NCBI GenBank assembly: GCA_015063485.1
Contig: SVUA01000011.1
Span: 1-49,095, forward strand
DNA: 49,095 nucleotides
Direction: 5' to 3'
Origin: Oscillospiraceae bacterium
GTDB taxonomy: Bacteria; Bacillota; Clostridia; Oscillospirales; CAG-272
Shown here: piece by piece, positions 13,739-22,171 of the stretch
Layout of the letters: each line of letters begins with the position of its first letter
How positions within the stretch are numbered: the first letter of the stretch is position 1
Notes under the pieces: model-generated
What the model was told of the DNA's origin: nothing
Databases searched by the model: none
The model's input: only the letters and a program-made list of their open reading frames with translations
Made by a program: the position numbers and the translations under genes

Positions 13739-15787
13739 ATGAAATATTTTTTCAAAAACGAACGTTCCGACGATTTCTATTATTCTATCGTAAAGGATAC
13801 GTCAAAGCTCCCATTTGATTTTTGCTACGGTAAAAATCATTTTTCGGGATTCTCAGAAAACTTTTTCAGTACTAAAAGCAAAAACATAACAAAATGCGGA
13901 GAAAAAGAAACTGTCGAATGGCGTTTTTTATACTCCGAGGAACTTGAAGCTACTCTAAAGCTTACACACTATTTTGATTACGGTGTTACGGAATGGACGG
14001 TAGGCTTTGAAAATAACGGAGAGTGCGACAGCGAAGTAATATCTAATACAAAAACAACGATTGAGTTTGAAGGAGAACGCCCCGTCCTAAAAGGAATAAT
14101 GGGAGACCACGTTAATGCTTATTCGCCCTATACCCATGATCTATCACTTATGCCTATAAGCTTTTCCTCCGATATAGGACGAGCTACGCACGTAAATTTC
14201 CCTTATTTCAATCTCGAATACGGAAGTGGCGGTTGTATGCTTGCTATCGGTTGGGCAGGAACTTGGTCTGCGTCGTTCGATTTTGACGGAGAGAGCACAA
14301 AATGCTCTCTCCGCTCGGTAAATAATATAAACACAAAGCTTCACGCAGGAGAAAAGATACGTACGGCTCTATTCGTTATCGCACCATACACTACCCGTGA
14401 CGAATATTTTGCCACAAACTTCTGGAGACGGTGGTTTATCAAATATAATATGCCCAAGGCTGATAGAAACGGAAACGCGATAACGCCTTTTTCAACATCT
14501 TGTCTTGCGTCCGATACCGGGAAGCCAAATTTTGACGGAAGCATTTCTGAAGACTATACAACATGGCGTCCCTCTCTTAAAAAAATGATAGCCGAAAACG
14601 TAAAGGTCGATTTCCGCTGGTTTGACGCAGGCTGGTATCCCTTCCCCGACGGAACGAGCTCTGAGTGGGATTGGTGGAATTCTATCGGTTCGTGGGAGCT
14701 TGACCCGCAAAAATGGCCCGATAAGACTTTTCTTGAATCGACAGATTTTGCAAGAGAAAACGGTATGAAAACGCTTATGTGGTTTGAACCCGAGCGCGTA
14801 ACGCATATTGACGATCTCGTTAAATACCATGGTTACAAGCGTGAATGGGCGATAGAATCCGATCTGCCTACGCATCGCAATATACCCGATCATTACAGGA
14901 TCGCAAACAACATCGGAAACCCCGAATGCTTTGAATGGACTGTAAGCAGAATATGCAAAACGCTTCGTGAAAACAAGGTAGAGCTTTACCGCGAGGACAA
15001 CAACTTTAATCCTGCACTCCTCTGGCCATCGCTTGACGAGGCAGAGGGCAAGGACAGGCGCGGAATATCCGAGTGCAAATTTATCGACGCGCATTACAGA
15101 ATGTGGGACAGAATAATTGAATGTACCGGCTCCTATGGTGGCTGCTCTTTCGTTGATTCATGTGCATCGGGTGGCGGAAGAAACGATATAGAATCTTTAC
15201 GCAGAGGAATTCCGCTTCTTCGCAGTGACAGTGACCGCACATCGACAGCTCTTCGACTTTCAATGACCTCATCGTTTAACAAATGGATACCCTTCTGCGG
15301 CGCAAACACAAAGGAAAAGATAGGTCAGCTTGATGCGACGGGCATAAGTGACACGTACGTTTGGCGCGCGTCATATCTTCCCGCTTTAAACGTAGATTCT
15401 CAATACGTTCAAGATCCCGATATGGATTTTGACATGCTTCGCTTCGGACTTAACGAATGGAAAAATATAAATCGTTATTTATTAAAGGATTTTTATGTGC
15501 TGACACCTTGGCATTACCGTGATGACAAAACCGGAATGACCGCATTTTGTTATCATGATGATGCGGACGATACGGGAATACTTCTCGCGTTCAGACGAGA
15601 GGAGTGCGGAATGAAAGAATTAACAATTCGTATTCCTTTTGCGGAAGCAGAAAAAACATACGTATTCACCGACGAGGATACGAAAGAAGTTATTATCGCG
15701 AAAGGTTCGGATGCGCTCAAAATGGGCTTTGTTCTTTCGTTTGATAATCCTCGTACCTCAAAGCTCTTGAGATTTGAGGTGAAATAA
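13739..15787 (+). CDS. GH36 alpha-galactosidase
   Basis: A 682-residue glycoside hydrolase of family 36, which removes terminal alpha-galactose from melibiose, raffinose-family sugars and galactomannan. No signal peptide is present, so it acts on imported sugars. An N-terminal beta-sandwich (to about 290) is followed by the (beta/alpha)8 barrel: WFDAGWYPFPDG from residue 294, WFEPERV, then YREDNNFNP with the likely nucleophile D420, and SCASGGGRND with the acid/base D483. The nucleophile segment differs from the common KWD.N form of GH36 and matches the less studied branch with R.D.N. AGGAG precedes the ATG. The stop overlaps the start of the transporter, so the two are one operon under the divergent AraC regulator. 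Confidence 0.9.
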   Translation: MKYFFKNERSDDFYYSIVKDTSKLPFDFCYGKNHFSGFSENFFSTKSKNITKCGEKETVEWRFLYSEELEATLKLTHYFDYGVTEWTVGFENNGECDSEVISNTKTTIEFEGERPVLKGIMGDHVNAYSPYTHDLSLMPISFSSDIGRATHVNFPYFNLEYGSGGCMLAIGWAGTWSASFDFDGESTKCSLRSVNNINTKLHAGEKIRTALFVIAPYTTRDEYFATNFWRRWFIKYNMPKADRNGNAITPFSTSCLASDTGKPNFDGSISEDYTTWRPSLKKMIAENVKVDFRWFDAGWYPFPDGTSSEWDWWNSIGSWELDPQKWPDKTFLESTDFARENGMKTLMWFEPERVTHIDDLVKYHGYKREWAIESDLPTHRNIPDHYRIANNIGNPECFEWTVSRICKTLRENKVELYREDNNFNPALLWPSLDEAEGKDRRGISECKFIDAHYRMWDRIIECTGSYGGCSFVDSCASGGGRNDIESLRRGIPLLRSDSDRTSTALRLSMTSSFNKWIPFCGANTKEKIGQLDATGISDTYVWRASYLPALNVDSQYVQDPDMDFDMLRFGLNEWKNINRYLLKDFYVLTPWHYRDDKTGMTAFCYHDDADDTGILLAFRREECGMKELTIRIPFAEAEKTYVFTDEDTKEVIIAKGSDALKMGFVLSFDNPRTSKLLRFEVK

Positions 15788-16692
15788 TGAACACTTACGT
15801 TATACTTGCCATATCCATGGCTGCGGCTCTTGCGGGAAGCCTTTTCAGAAAGGCTTTCTCAAGTAAGGGTAGCGAAACTATGCTTGCACGCCACATCTTC
15901 AACGCCGGCGTTTCTTTCATATCGGCTGTCGTTCTTCTGGGTTGGAGCGGATTTGATATTTCAATATCGGTCTTCACCTTAATACTTGGAATCATCTTCG
16001 GGCTTGTTGTAGCAATTCAGCACATTGCAAACCTTCAAGCTATTGAAACAGGGCCTCTATCCTATACGTCGGTCATAATCTCTCTTTCCACACTCATACC
16101 TGCGCTGTCTGGAGCAATAATTTGGAAAGAATCTATAACGGCTATACAGATAGTCGGCATGGCTCTTCTTGCCGTTTGTCTAATTCTTTCGGTAAGCAAA
16201 GATACGGGCGGCAAAAAGGCGTCTATGCGTTGGCTTATATTTTGCGGCATAGCTTTCATTTTCAACGGACTTATCGGAGTTATGCAAAAATGGCATCAGA
16301 GTTCAGACCACGCAAGCGAGCTAAATGCATTTTTGATAATTGCTTTTATCTCGTCCTTGCTTTATTCTTTGATAAGCGCGCTTATCATAATATTTACACA
16401 ACCAAAGACAGAGACACAAAAAAGCGCGGCAATTATAAGAGCCTCTTTCTCTCCTGTACTTATCTTTATGATGCTTGTCTGCGGAGCAGGCTCTGCTATA
16501 AATCACAAGCTCAATCTGTTTCTTTCGGGAGTTTTGCCGAGTGCCGTTTTCTTCCCTATGGTAAACGGCGGAGGTCTTATCCTCGTTACCGTATGCGCGG
16601 TAATATTTTTCAAGGAACGCTTGACCGCAAAACAATGGGGAGGGCTTGTATTGGGAATCGTTTCGGTGATACTCTTGTGCGATCCGTTCTAA
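15787..16692 (+). CDS. EamA/DMT-family transporter
   Basis: A 301-residue integral membrane protein with ten hydrophobic segments in two EamA halves, the drug/metabolite transporter layout. Each half ends in the typical pattern of a charged loop then a helix (IIWKESITAIQIVGMALL and FFKERLTAKQWGGLVLGI). Its ATG shares bases with the stop of the alpha-galactosidase (TAATG), so translation is coupled. The coupling suggests it moves the sugar or a product of the GH36 enzyme, though DMT proteins handle many small solutes and typical alpha-galactoside uptake uses ABC or GPH carriers. It meets the next, minus-strand gene with a gap of nine bases and no clear terminator. Confidence 0.85.
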   Translation: MNTYVILAISMAAALAGSLFRKAFSSKGSETMLARHIFNAGVSFISAVVLLGWSGFDISISVFTLILGIIFGLVVAIQHIANLQAIETGPLSYTSVIISLSTLIPALSGAIIWKESITAIQIVGMALLAVCLILSVSKDTGGKKASMRWLIFCGIAFIFNGLIGVMQKWHQSSDHASELNAFLIIAFISSLLYSLISALIIIFTQPKTETQKSAAIIRASFSPVLIFMMLVCGAGSAINHKLNLFLSGVLPSAVFFPMVNGGGLILVTVCAVIFFKERLTAKQWGGLVLGIVSVILLCDPF

Positions 16693-16701
16693 ATAAAAAT
16701 A

Positions 16702-17211
16702 TTACGTTGAGCTGAATATTCTCTCCCATTTACCATTTTTTAAAACCGAGATACCGTCAGAGAATAGCAAAATGCCTTTTGCTCCCCTGATTCTTTTATC
16801 ACTACCAAAACCGAGCGTTTTTATAACGATCCTTTTTGGAATGAGCAATTCCTTCTCAACGTCAAATACCTGACCGTCTGTAAGGCTTTCAACTATCTCG
16901 CCTTTGTGCGACAGAGTTACATCAAGCCTTTGAGAAAAATACTCGGTATCAAGCGTGACCGTTCCGAGCAACTGATATCTGAAAGGAGCAAAGCGAAAGC
17001 GTTTTCGCTCGTCGGTATCGTTTTCGTAAGCCTCATTCGCCATCTGCAAAAGCGTGCTTTTGACAAACTCATATGAGTTTTCCGCGCATTTTTGATAAAA
17101 CTCAGATATCGCATTTTTGCCGTCGGGATATTCAAGACATATACGGCAACGAAGTACCTCAACACCATTACATGTAAACCGTTCGTTTTTTTCTATCTTT
17201 AAAGTTCTCAT
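16702..17211 (-). CDS. hypothetical protein, possibly DUF3298-like
   Basis: A soluble protein of 169 residues, beta-rich in its second half (YQLLGTVTLDTEYFSQRLDV, then LTDGQVFDVEKELLIPKRI). The pattern of strand, DGQ.F and a long amphipathic helix hints at the DUF3298/RsiV C-terminal fold, but I would not insist. I placed the start at 17211, where GGAG is nine bases upstream, instead of at 17253. The ribosome site lies in the 3' arm of a hairpin (17221-17259) between it and recG, so it may be the second gene of a recG unit with translation or readthrough controlled by that hairpin. Confidence 0.55.
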   Translation of the reverse strand: MRTLKIEKNERFTCNGVEVLRCRICLEYPDGKNAISEFYQKCAENSYEFVKSTLLQMANEAYENDTDERKRFRFAPFRYQLLGTVTLDTEYFSQRLDVTLSHKGEIVESLTDGQVFDVEKELLIPKRIVIKTLGFGSDKRIRGAKGILLFSDGISVLKNGKWERIFSST

Positions 17212-17220
17212 AAAAATACT

Positions 17221-17259
17221 CTCCGTAAGCGTTATTATATAAATAATACGCATACGGAG
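17221..17259 (-). promoter_or_regulatory. hairpin covering a ribosome binding site
   Basis: Arms CTCCGTAAGCG (17221-17231) and CGCATACGGAG (17249-17259) pair at 10 of 11 positions. Read on the minus strand, the second arm holds the GGAG of the downstream gene and is followed by AGTATTTTT. It may therefore terminate recG transcription partly, hide the ribosome site, or both. Confidence 0.55.
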
Positions 17260-17274
17260 AGTTTTTATTACATT

Positions 17275-19413
17275 TTAGTTTACAGTTCCTCTGTCGAGAG
17301 TAAAGGTCTTTTTCACGATATCGCAAAGCGCGGAATGTTCCGCAAGTTCAGGGTCAGTCGCGAGAAGCGCTCTTGCCTCATCAAAAGCCGCGCTGAGAAG
17401 TCCCGTGTCCTCGCAAAGCTCGGCAAGTTTGAATTTAACCCCGCCGCTCTGTCTCACTCCGCTGTCTGCCGTTCCGCGAAGGAAGTCTCCAGGGCCTCGC
17501 ATAGCAAGATCTCGCTCCGCTATATCGTAACCGTCGTACGAGTTTTTCATTATCTTAAGTCTCTCGTTTGCTTTCCCCTCTTTTTTTGCGAAATCCGAAA
17601 CGAGCACACAGTATGACTTACGCGCGCCTCGTCCAACGCGTCCTCTTAACTGATGAAGCTGTGACAGACCAAATCTGTCGGCATTTTCCACTATCATCAA
17701 AGATGCGTTCGGAACGTTTACGCCGACCTCTATGACCGTCGTTGAAACGAGTATATGTACCTCGCCGTCCGCAAAGGACTGCATTATCGCGTCCTTGTCC
17801 TTGCTCTTCATCTTTCCGTGCAAAAACGCAACCTTTAGGTCGGGAAAGATCCTTGCAAGCTCGTCCGAAAACTCAACCGCGGATTTTAAGGGTGTTCCCT
17901 TTTCGCGTATCTCTCCGTTTTCGTCGATATCGCCAAGAGAAAGGTCGGTCTCCTCGTCCTCTATCTCTTCAACAGCGGGACAAACGACGTACACCTGTCC
18001 GCCATCATCAGTCTGCTTTCGGATAAATCCGTTAAGTCTTTCGCGATAGCTCTCGTCAACAACGTAAGTATCCACCCTCTGTCTTCCCGCGGGCATTTCG
18101 TCAATACGCGATACGTCGAGGTCGCCGTATATGGAAAGCGCGAGAGAGCGAGGTATGGGAGTTGCGCTCATTACAAGTGTATGCGACATTTCTCCCTTGG
18201 AAGACAAGTTCGCGCGTTGACCAACACCGAAACGGTGTTGCTCGTCCGCAACGACAAGTCCGAGAGAAGAAAATCCAACGCCCTCGCTGAGCAGTGCCTG
18301 TGTTCCGATCACTACGTCAGTTCTCTTTTGCGGGTCGGTCTCGGACAGTGATGCGTGTACCCTGCGTTTTTCCGCCGCGCCAAGCGCTCCTACAAGAAGA
18401 GACACACGTATTCCAAGCGCGTCGAACCAATTTTTTAGGTCTGCGTAATGCTGCCGCGCGAGTATCTCGGTCGGAGCCATGAGAGCCGCTTGCTTTCCGC
18501 TCTGTATCGCGATAAGTATGGCTGCCGCCGCGCATACGGTCTTTCCGCAGCCTACGTCTCCGACTACCATTCGGCTCATGGCATAAGGCTTACTCATATC
18601 GTCCGATATTTCTTTTATCGTTCTCTTTTGCGCCCCCGTAAGCTCATACGGCAAGAGCTTTAAGAGCGGCGTAATATCGTTATTTTCACACGGATATGCG
18701 GGTGGCGGCGCGCTTTTTCCTCCCGCAAGTCCAAGACCTAACGCAAAGGTAAAAAACTCGTCAAAGATAAGCCTTTTCTTTGCCGCCGCAAGCGACGTAA
18801 AATTATCAGGCGAATGTATGTTCTTTATTGCGAATGAACGCGTACAAAGTGAGTGTCTGTGTCTTATCTCCGACGGAAGCGGATCGTCCTCGTTATCTGC
18901 GTACGTAGCCACGATAAGAGCCGATCTCATATCCTTCGCGATCTGCTTTTGAGATATCCCCTCGGTCAGAGGATACACGGGCACAAGAGGCGGAAGTTCC
19001 GATTCCTCATTCCACGCTTCATACGCGGGAGACGCCATCGAATAACGGTTGCCGACTCTTTCTACCTTTCCGTAAAAACGAAAGGACGAGCCTATCGGAA
19101 AGCTATTCTTCAAAAAATCCTGATTAAAGAAAGTAATGTCACACACTCCGCTATCGTCGTAAGCGCGGAATTTGAGAAGCGACATTCGATTTTTTAAGCG
19201 TACGCTTTTAGGCTCGGTAGCAACTGTAAGTATATGTGCTCTTTTACCAATACCGTCTGCCTCAGAAAGAAGAATAACGTCTCCGCGATTTTCATAACCT
19301 CTCGGATAATGTTCGAGCAGGTCGCCAATGGTATTAACTCCCATTCGCGAATATGCTTTTGCCTTTACCTCGCCTACTCCGTATAATTTTTTTATATCGG
19401 CATTCGTATTCAA
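17275..19413 (-). CDS. recG: ATP-dependent DNA helicase RecG
   Basis: A 712-residue RecG, the superfamily 2 helicase that reverses stalled replication forks and branch-migrates recombination intermediates. The N-terminal wedge (OB fold) carries YGKVERVGNRYSMASP around residues 113-128. The motor has Walker A GDVGCGKT with K291, motif II DEQH (390-393), motif III MSATPIPRSLAL, and motif VI QLRGRVGRG near residue 600. The C-terminal TRG motif region (YDGYDIAERDLAMRGPGDFL) is complete. The length is close to the usual 680-700. The start is TTG with GAGG eleven bases upstream; no ATG fits better. It has no operon partner upstream. Confidence 0.95.
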   Translation of the reverse strand: MNTNADIKKLYGVGEVKAKAYSRMGVNTIGDLLEHYPRGYENRGDVILLSEADGIGKRAHILTVATEPKSVRLKNRMSLLKFRAYDDSGVCDITFFNQDFLKNSFPIGSSFRFYGKVERVGNRYSMASPAYEAWNEESELPPLVPVYPLTEGISQKQIAKDMRSALIVATYADNEDDPLPSEIRHRHSLCTRSFAIKNIHSPDNFTSLAAAKKRLIFDEFFTFALGLGLAGGKSAPPPAYPCENNDITPLLKLLPYELTGAQKRTIKEISDDMSKPYAMSRMVVGDVGCGKTVCAAAAILIAIQSGKQAALMAPTEILARQHYADLKNWFDALGIRVSLLVGALGAAEKRRVHASLSETDPQKRTDVVIGTQALLSEGVGFSSLGLVVADEQHRFGVGQRANLSSKGEMSHTLVMSATPIPRSLALSIYGDLDVSRIDEMPAGRQRVDTYVVDESYRERLNGFIRKQTDDGGQVYVVCPAVEEIEDEETDLSLGDIDENGEIREKGTPLKSAVEFSDELARIFPDLKVAFLHGKMKSKDKDAIMQSFADGEVHILVSTTVIEVGVNVPNASLMIVENADRFGLSQLHQLRGRVGRGARKSYCVLVSDFAKKEGKANERLKIMKNSYDGYDIAERDLAMRGPGDFLRGTADSGVRQSGGVKFKLAELCEDTGLLSAAFDEARALLATDPELAEHSALCDIVKKTFTLDRGTVN

Positions 19414-19567
19414 CTTCTATCTCACCTCGCTCTTCTTTAATTTTTACAATAATATTATAACATTGTATCAAACGCTATGTCAAGTAAAAAAACATAGTGA
19501 GATCGATCAAAAAAAGCTAAAATCTTCATTTTTTACAAAAATATTCTCTCTTATATTATTTTTTATA

Positions 19568-19596
19568 TTGACAACGGCAAATTTTTGAGGTATAAT
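19568..19596 (+). promoter_or_regulatory. sigma-A promoter of the LRR lipoprotein
   Basis: TTGACA (19568-19573), 17 bases, TATAAT (19591-19596), 36 bases before the ATG. Confidence 0.85.
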
Positions 19597-19632
19597 ATTA
19601 TGTAGCATAAATTTATATCGGAGGTTACCCTG

Positions 19633-20445
19633 ATGAAAAAAATATTGGCGCTTGCTCTTGCAAGTTTGATGCTCGTAAGCTTTGCTGCTTGTTCGAAGAA
19701 AGATGAAACAAATCTTGGAAACGATAATTCAGAAGAAAATTATGTTTCCGCAAACGAAATGGTCTACAACAATCTTACTTACGGAATCAACAGCGAAAAC
19801 GGACTTTTTGAAATTACAGGTCTCGTTCGTTCCAACACCGATCTTGTAGATATTGAAGTACCTGCCGAGATCGAAGGACGTGACGTTGTAGGTATAGCTG
19901 ATAAAGCTTTCCATAACACCGGCGCTTACATCAAATCTGTAAAGCTCCCCGAAACTATTACGTATATCGGCGACCATGCTTTCTACGGTTGCAAGTATAT
20001 TACCTCTATCACGCTTCCAAAGTCTGTTAAAGAGATCGGTGTAGGCGCGTTTGAGGGTTGCTCCGCTCTTGAGACGGTCGCATTCTCCGAAAATGTCGTT
20101 TCCATCGGTGACGGTGCTTTCAAGGACTGTGTTGCTCTTAAGGAGATCTCTATTCCCGCAAAGGTCGAATCTATCGGTTTCGCTGCTTTCTGGAACTGTG
20201 ATACTCTTGCCGAGGTAGTTATTCCCGAATCCGTTAAATCTATCGGAGACGCTGCGTTCTACGATTGCGATGCTCTTGCAAAAGCAACTGCTTCCGACAA
20301 GACGACCGAGATCGGCCAGATCGTATTCAATTCTTGCGCAGACGGCTTTACGCTTACCGCTCCCACAGATTCTGAATTTGCTAAATACGGAGTTGCAAAC
20401 GGATACAACGTTGTTGCTCCCACACCTGCTGCTCCTGCGGCTTAA
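19633..20445 (+). CDS. BspA-type leucine-rich repeat lipoprotein
   Basis: A 270-residue lipoprotein. The signal peptide MKKILALALASLMLVSFAAC ends in a lipobox with the lipidated Cys at residue 20. After a charged linker come LRR_5 (BspA/TpLRR) repeats of 23 residues, each of the form SIG..AF..C..L..I.IP..V, from about residue 90 to 225. The end is an Ala-Pro tail. Proteins of this kind sit on the outer face of the membrane and bind host or bacterial partners in several anaerobes; the partner here is unknown. GGAGG lies eight bases before the ATG. It is a single gene between a promoter and a strong terminator. Confidence 0.85.
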   Translation: MKKILALALASLMLVSFAACSKKDETNLGNDNSEENYVSANEMVYNNLTYGINSENGLFEITGLVRSNTDLVDIEVPAEIEGRDVVGIADKAFHNTGAYIKSVKLPETITYIGDHAFYGCKYITSITLPKSVKEIGVGAFEGCSALETVAFSENVVSIGDGAFKDCVALKEISIPAKVESIGFAAFWNCDTLAEVVIPESVKSIGDAAFYDCDALAKATASDKTTEIGQIVFNSCADGFTLTAPTDSEFAKYGVANGYNVVAPTPAAPAA

Positions 20446-20456
20446 ATATTTGAATA

Positions 20457-20497
20457 TAAAAAAGACTTCGAATCCTTTTGATTCGAAGTCTTTTTTT
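20457..20497. terminator. bidirectional terminator
   Basis: Stem arms AAAGACTTCGAATC and GATTCGAAGTCTTT around a five-base loop, with A and T runs outside. It separates the LRR lipoprotein from the minus-strand tRNA-modification operon. Confidence 0.9.
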
Positions 20498-21398
20498 ACG
20501 TCAATTCAAATTCTGTTTCTTCATTATCGGGAACTTTGAGCTCAAGCAATGACCAATCCTCTATTATCGGAGAAATTTTTATCGATATAGAATCATTTTT
20601 CTCGATAGCTTCAAAAAGCACTCGCTTTCTGTCAACCATTCCCTTGAAAACAAGCATTTCTCTATCGTAACGCAAGTCTTGACTGTCAAACGAAAGATCA
20701 ACGCTGACAAATATCCCGTGATCGTCCTCGCCAATGCTTACCAATACCGAATTATCCCTTGAACGCATTCTCGCAAACATAAGCATTACCGTAACGAAGG
20801 CTAAAAAAAGTCCAAGATCGAAATTCTTATTCTCTCTCACCTTGTCTACGGTTACTATTCTTGCGTTTACTCCTACATATTCCGAAATGCTTGATATACG
20901 CGAACGCAAAAATTCATCAAATACTTGACTGTCATTCTCTCCTCGTAAAGCGAAGCATCGATAAGATCCATCTAACCATCCCTTTAGCATTTTCGCTTCT
21001 TCTCTCATACGTTTACTTACGCGAGTAAACGCCGCAAGCTCACCCAATACCAAAATGTCGTCAAGCGATCCGCTTTGAATGGCAAAAGACACCGATCTCG
21101 GTGATACGTTTGGAACTGCAACAAGATACATTCCCGTTGATGCCGTAAAGTTTGGCAAAACAAAGGCGATATTTTCTTTATCGCCCAACAATATAGGACG
21201 CGATTCATAAGAAAATAAAGCTTTATTGAGTTTATCTTCAAAGCCATGCAATATATCAAATAAATTATCTTCTGTATAAAAACTATTTTTGGGGTTGCAA
21301 ACAAATGATACGATGTTTCCTCCCGTCGTAATATCAACGACGGCAAAGCTATCCGTCAGTTCTCTTTGCATAAAGATATTATCCGCACAAACGCTCAT
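20496..21398 (-). CDS. protein of unknown function in the tRNA-modification operon
   Basis: A 300-residue protein that I do not recognise. It appears mostly soluble, with a single hydrophobic stretch (GLFLAFVTVMLMFARM, about residues 199-214) that may be a membrane helix or a buried strand. A C-terminal part reads as alternating strands (SVLVSIGEDDHGIFVSVDLS), a pattern faintly like a degenerate histidine-kinase ATPase domain, but without N, G1 or G2 boxes. Its ATG overlaps the TGA of the ttcA-like gene (ATGA), so the two are translationally coupled. It is third and last in the order trmN6-like, ttcA-like, this gene. Confidence 0.65.
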   Translation of the reverse strand: MSVCADNIFMQRELTDSFAVVDITTGGNIVSFVCNPKNSFYTEDNLFDILHGFEDKLNKALFSYESRPILLGDKENIAFVLPNFTASTGMYLVAVPNVSPRSVSFAIQSGSLDDILVLGELAAFTRVSKRMREEAKMLKGWLDGSYRCFALRGENDSQVFDEFLRSRISSISEYVGVNARIVTVDKVRENKNFDLGLFLAFVTVMLMFARMRSRDNSVLVSIGEDDHGIFVSVDLSFDSQDLRYDREMLVFKGMVDRKRVLFEAIEKNDSISIKISPIIEDWSLLELKVPDNEETEFELT

Positions 21399-22171
21399 TC
21401 GTTTTCTTCACCCTCGTTATCCGCGTAAGATTTCATTCCCTGCATTTTTCCCATGACCCGAAATCCGTCTATCTCTCCGCGCTGTATCGCACCGAAGATA
21501 CGGTAACGCAAACCCTTATTCTCACGCTCAAGCCTTGAGAGCAGCTGCTTCATTTCTTCTCGCTCGGTGTTTTTATCTGCGGGACACGTAGAGCTTACTA
21601 CAGGAAGCTCTGCCTTTGAAGCAAAATATCGCACGTCCTTTTCGGGCATATATATCATCGGACGAATAAGAGTTATATCCATACGCGACAGATACGTTAC
21701 GGGTTGAAAGCAACCAAGGCGTCCTTCAAAAAACAGATTGAGCATAAAGGTCTCTACAACGTCGTCAAAATGGTGACCGAGAGCCACCTTATTACAACCA
21801 AGCTCCTTTGCCGCGCTATGAAGAGCGCCGCGCCTCATTTTCGCGCAAAGAGAACACGGGTTCTTCTCTTTTCTCACGTCAAATATGACCTTTGATATCT
21901 GTGTTGGGATCACGTGATATTCCACGTCAAGTTCCTTGCAAAGCGCCTCAACTCCCGATAAGTCCATACCATCAAAACCCATATCTATCGTGATAGCGCA
22001 AAGCTCGAAAGGCACAGGATAAAAACGGCGAAGCTCCGAAAGGGCGCAAAGAAGTGTCAGTGAATCCTTGCCCGCCGATACGCCAACGGCTATACGGTCG
22101 TTAGGCTTTATCATCTCGTAGTCGTCAACCGCTCTTCGCGTATAGCTGAGTACTCTTTTTATATGTTCCAT
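21395..22171 (-). CDS. TtcA-family tRNA thiolation enzyme
   Basis: A 258-residue PP-loop ATPase of the TtcA branch. TtcA adenylates cytidine 32 of tRNA and replaces its oxygen with sulfur, using a [4Fe-4S] cluster. The PP-loop reads SAGKDS at residues 32-37 in place of the usual SGGKDS. The cluster-binding CxxC is present as CSLC, and a further Cys lies in STCPAD. HHFDDVVETFMLNLF is the second conserved block. Its ATG lies inside the end of the methyltransferase gene (13-base overlap) and GGAG precedes it. A separate ferredoxin gene just upstream could supply electrons. The family call is firm; the exact tRNA target in Firmicutes is less certain. Confidence 0.85.
   Translation of the reverse strand: MEHIKRVLSYTRRAVDDYEMIKPNDRIAVGVSAGKDSLTLLCALSELRRFYPVPFELCAITIDMGFDGMDLSGVEALCKELDVEYHVIPTQISKVIFDVRKEKNPCSLCAKMRRGALHSAAKELGCNKVALGHHFDDVVETFMLNLFFEGRLGCFQPVTYLSRMDITLIRPMIYMPEKDVRYFASKAELPVVSSTCPADKNTEREEMKQLLSRLERENKGLRYRIFGAIQRGEIDGFRVMGKMQGMKSYADNEGEENE

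Noticed and set aside
14492-15094. A 200-codon frame antisense to the alpha-galactosidase
   Set aside because: It covers the GH36 active-site region of a firmly identified gene and has no start signals.
16122-16715. A 197-codon frame overlapping the DMT transporter
   Set aside because: Same strand, wrong frame. The product is Arg/Tyr/Ser-rich and unlike any family.
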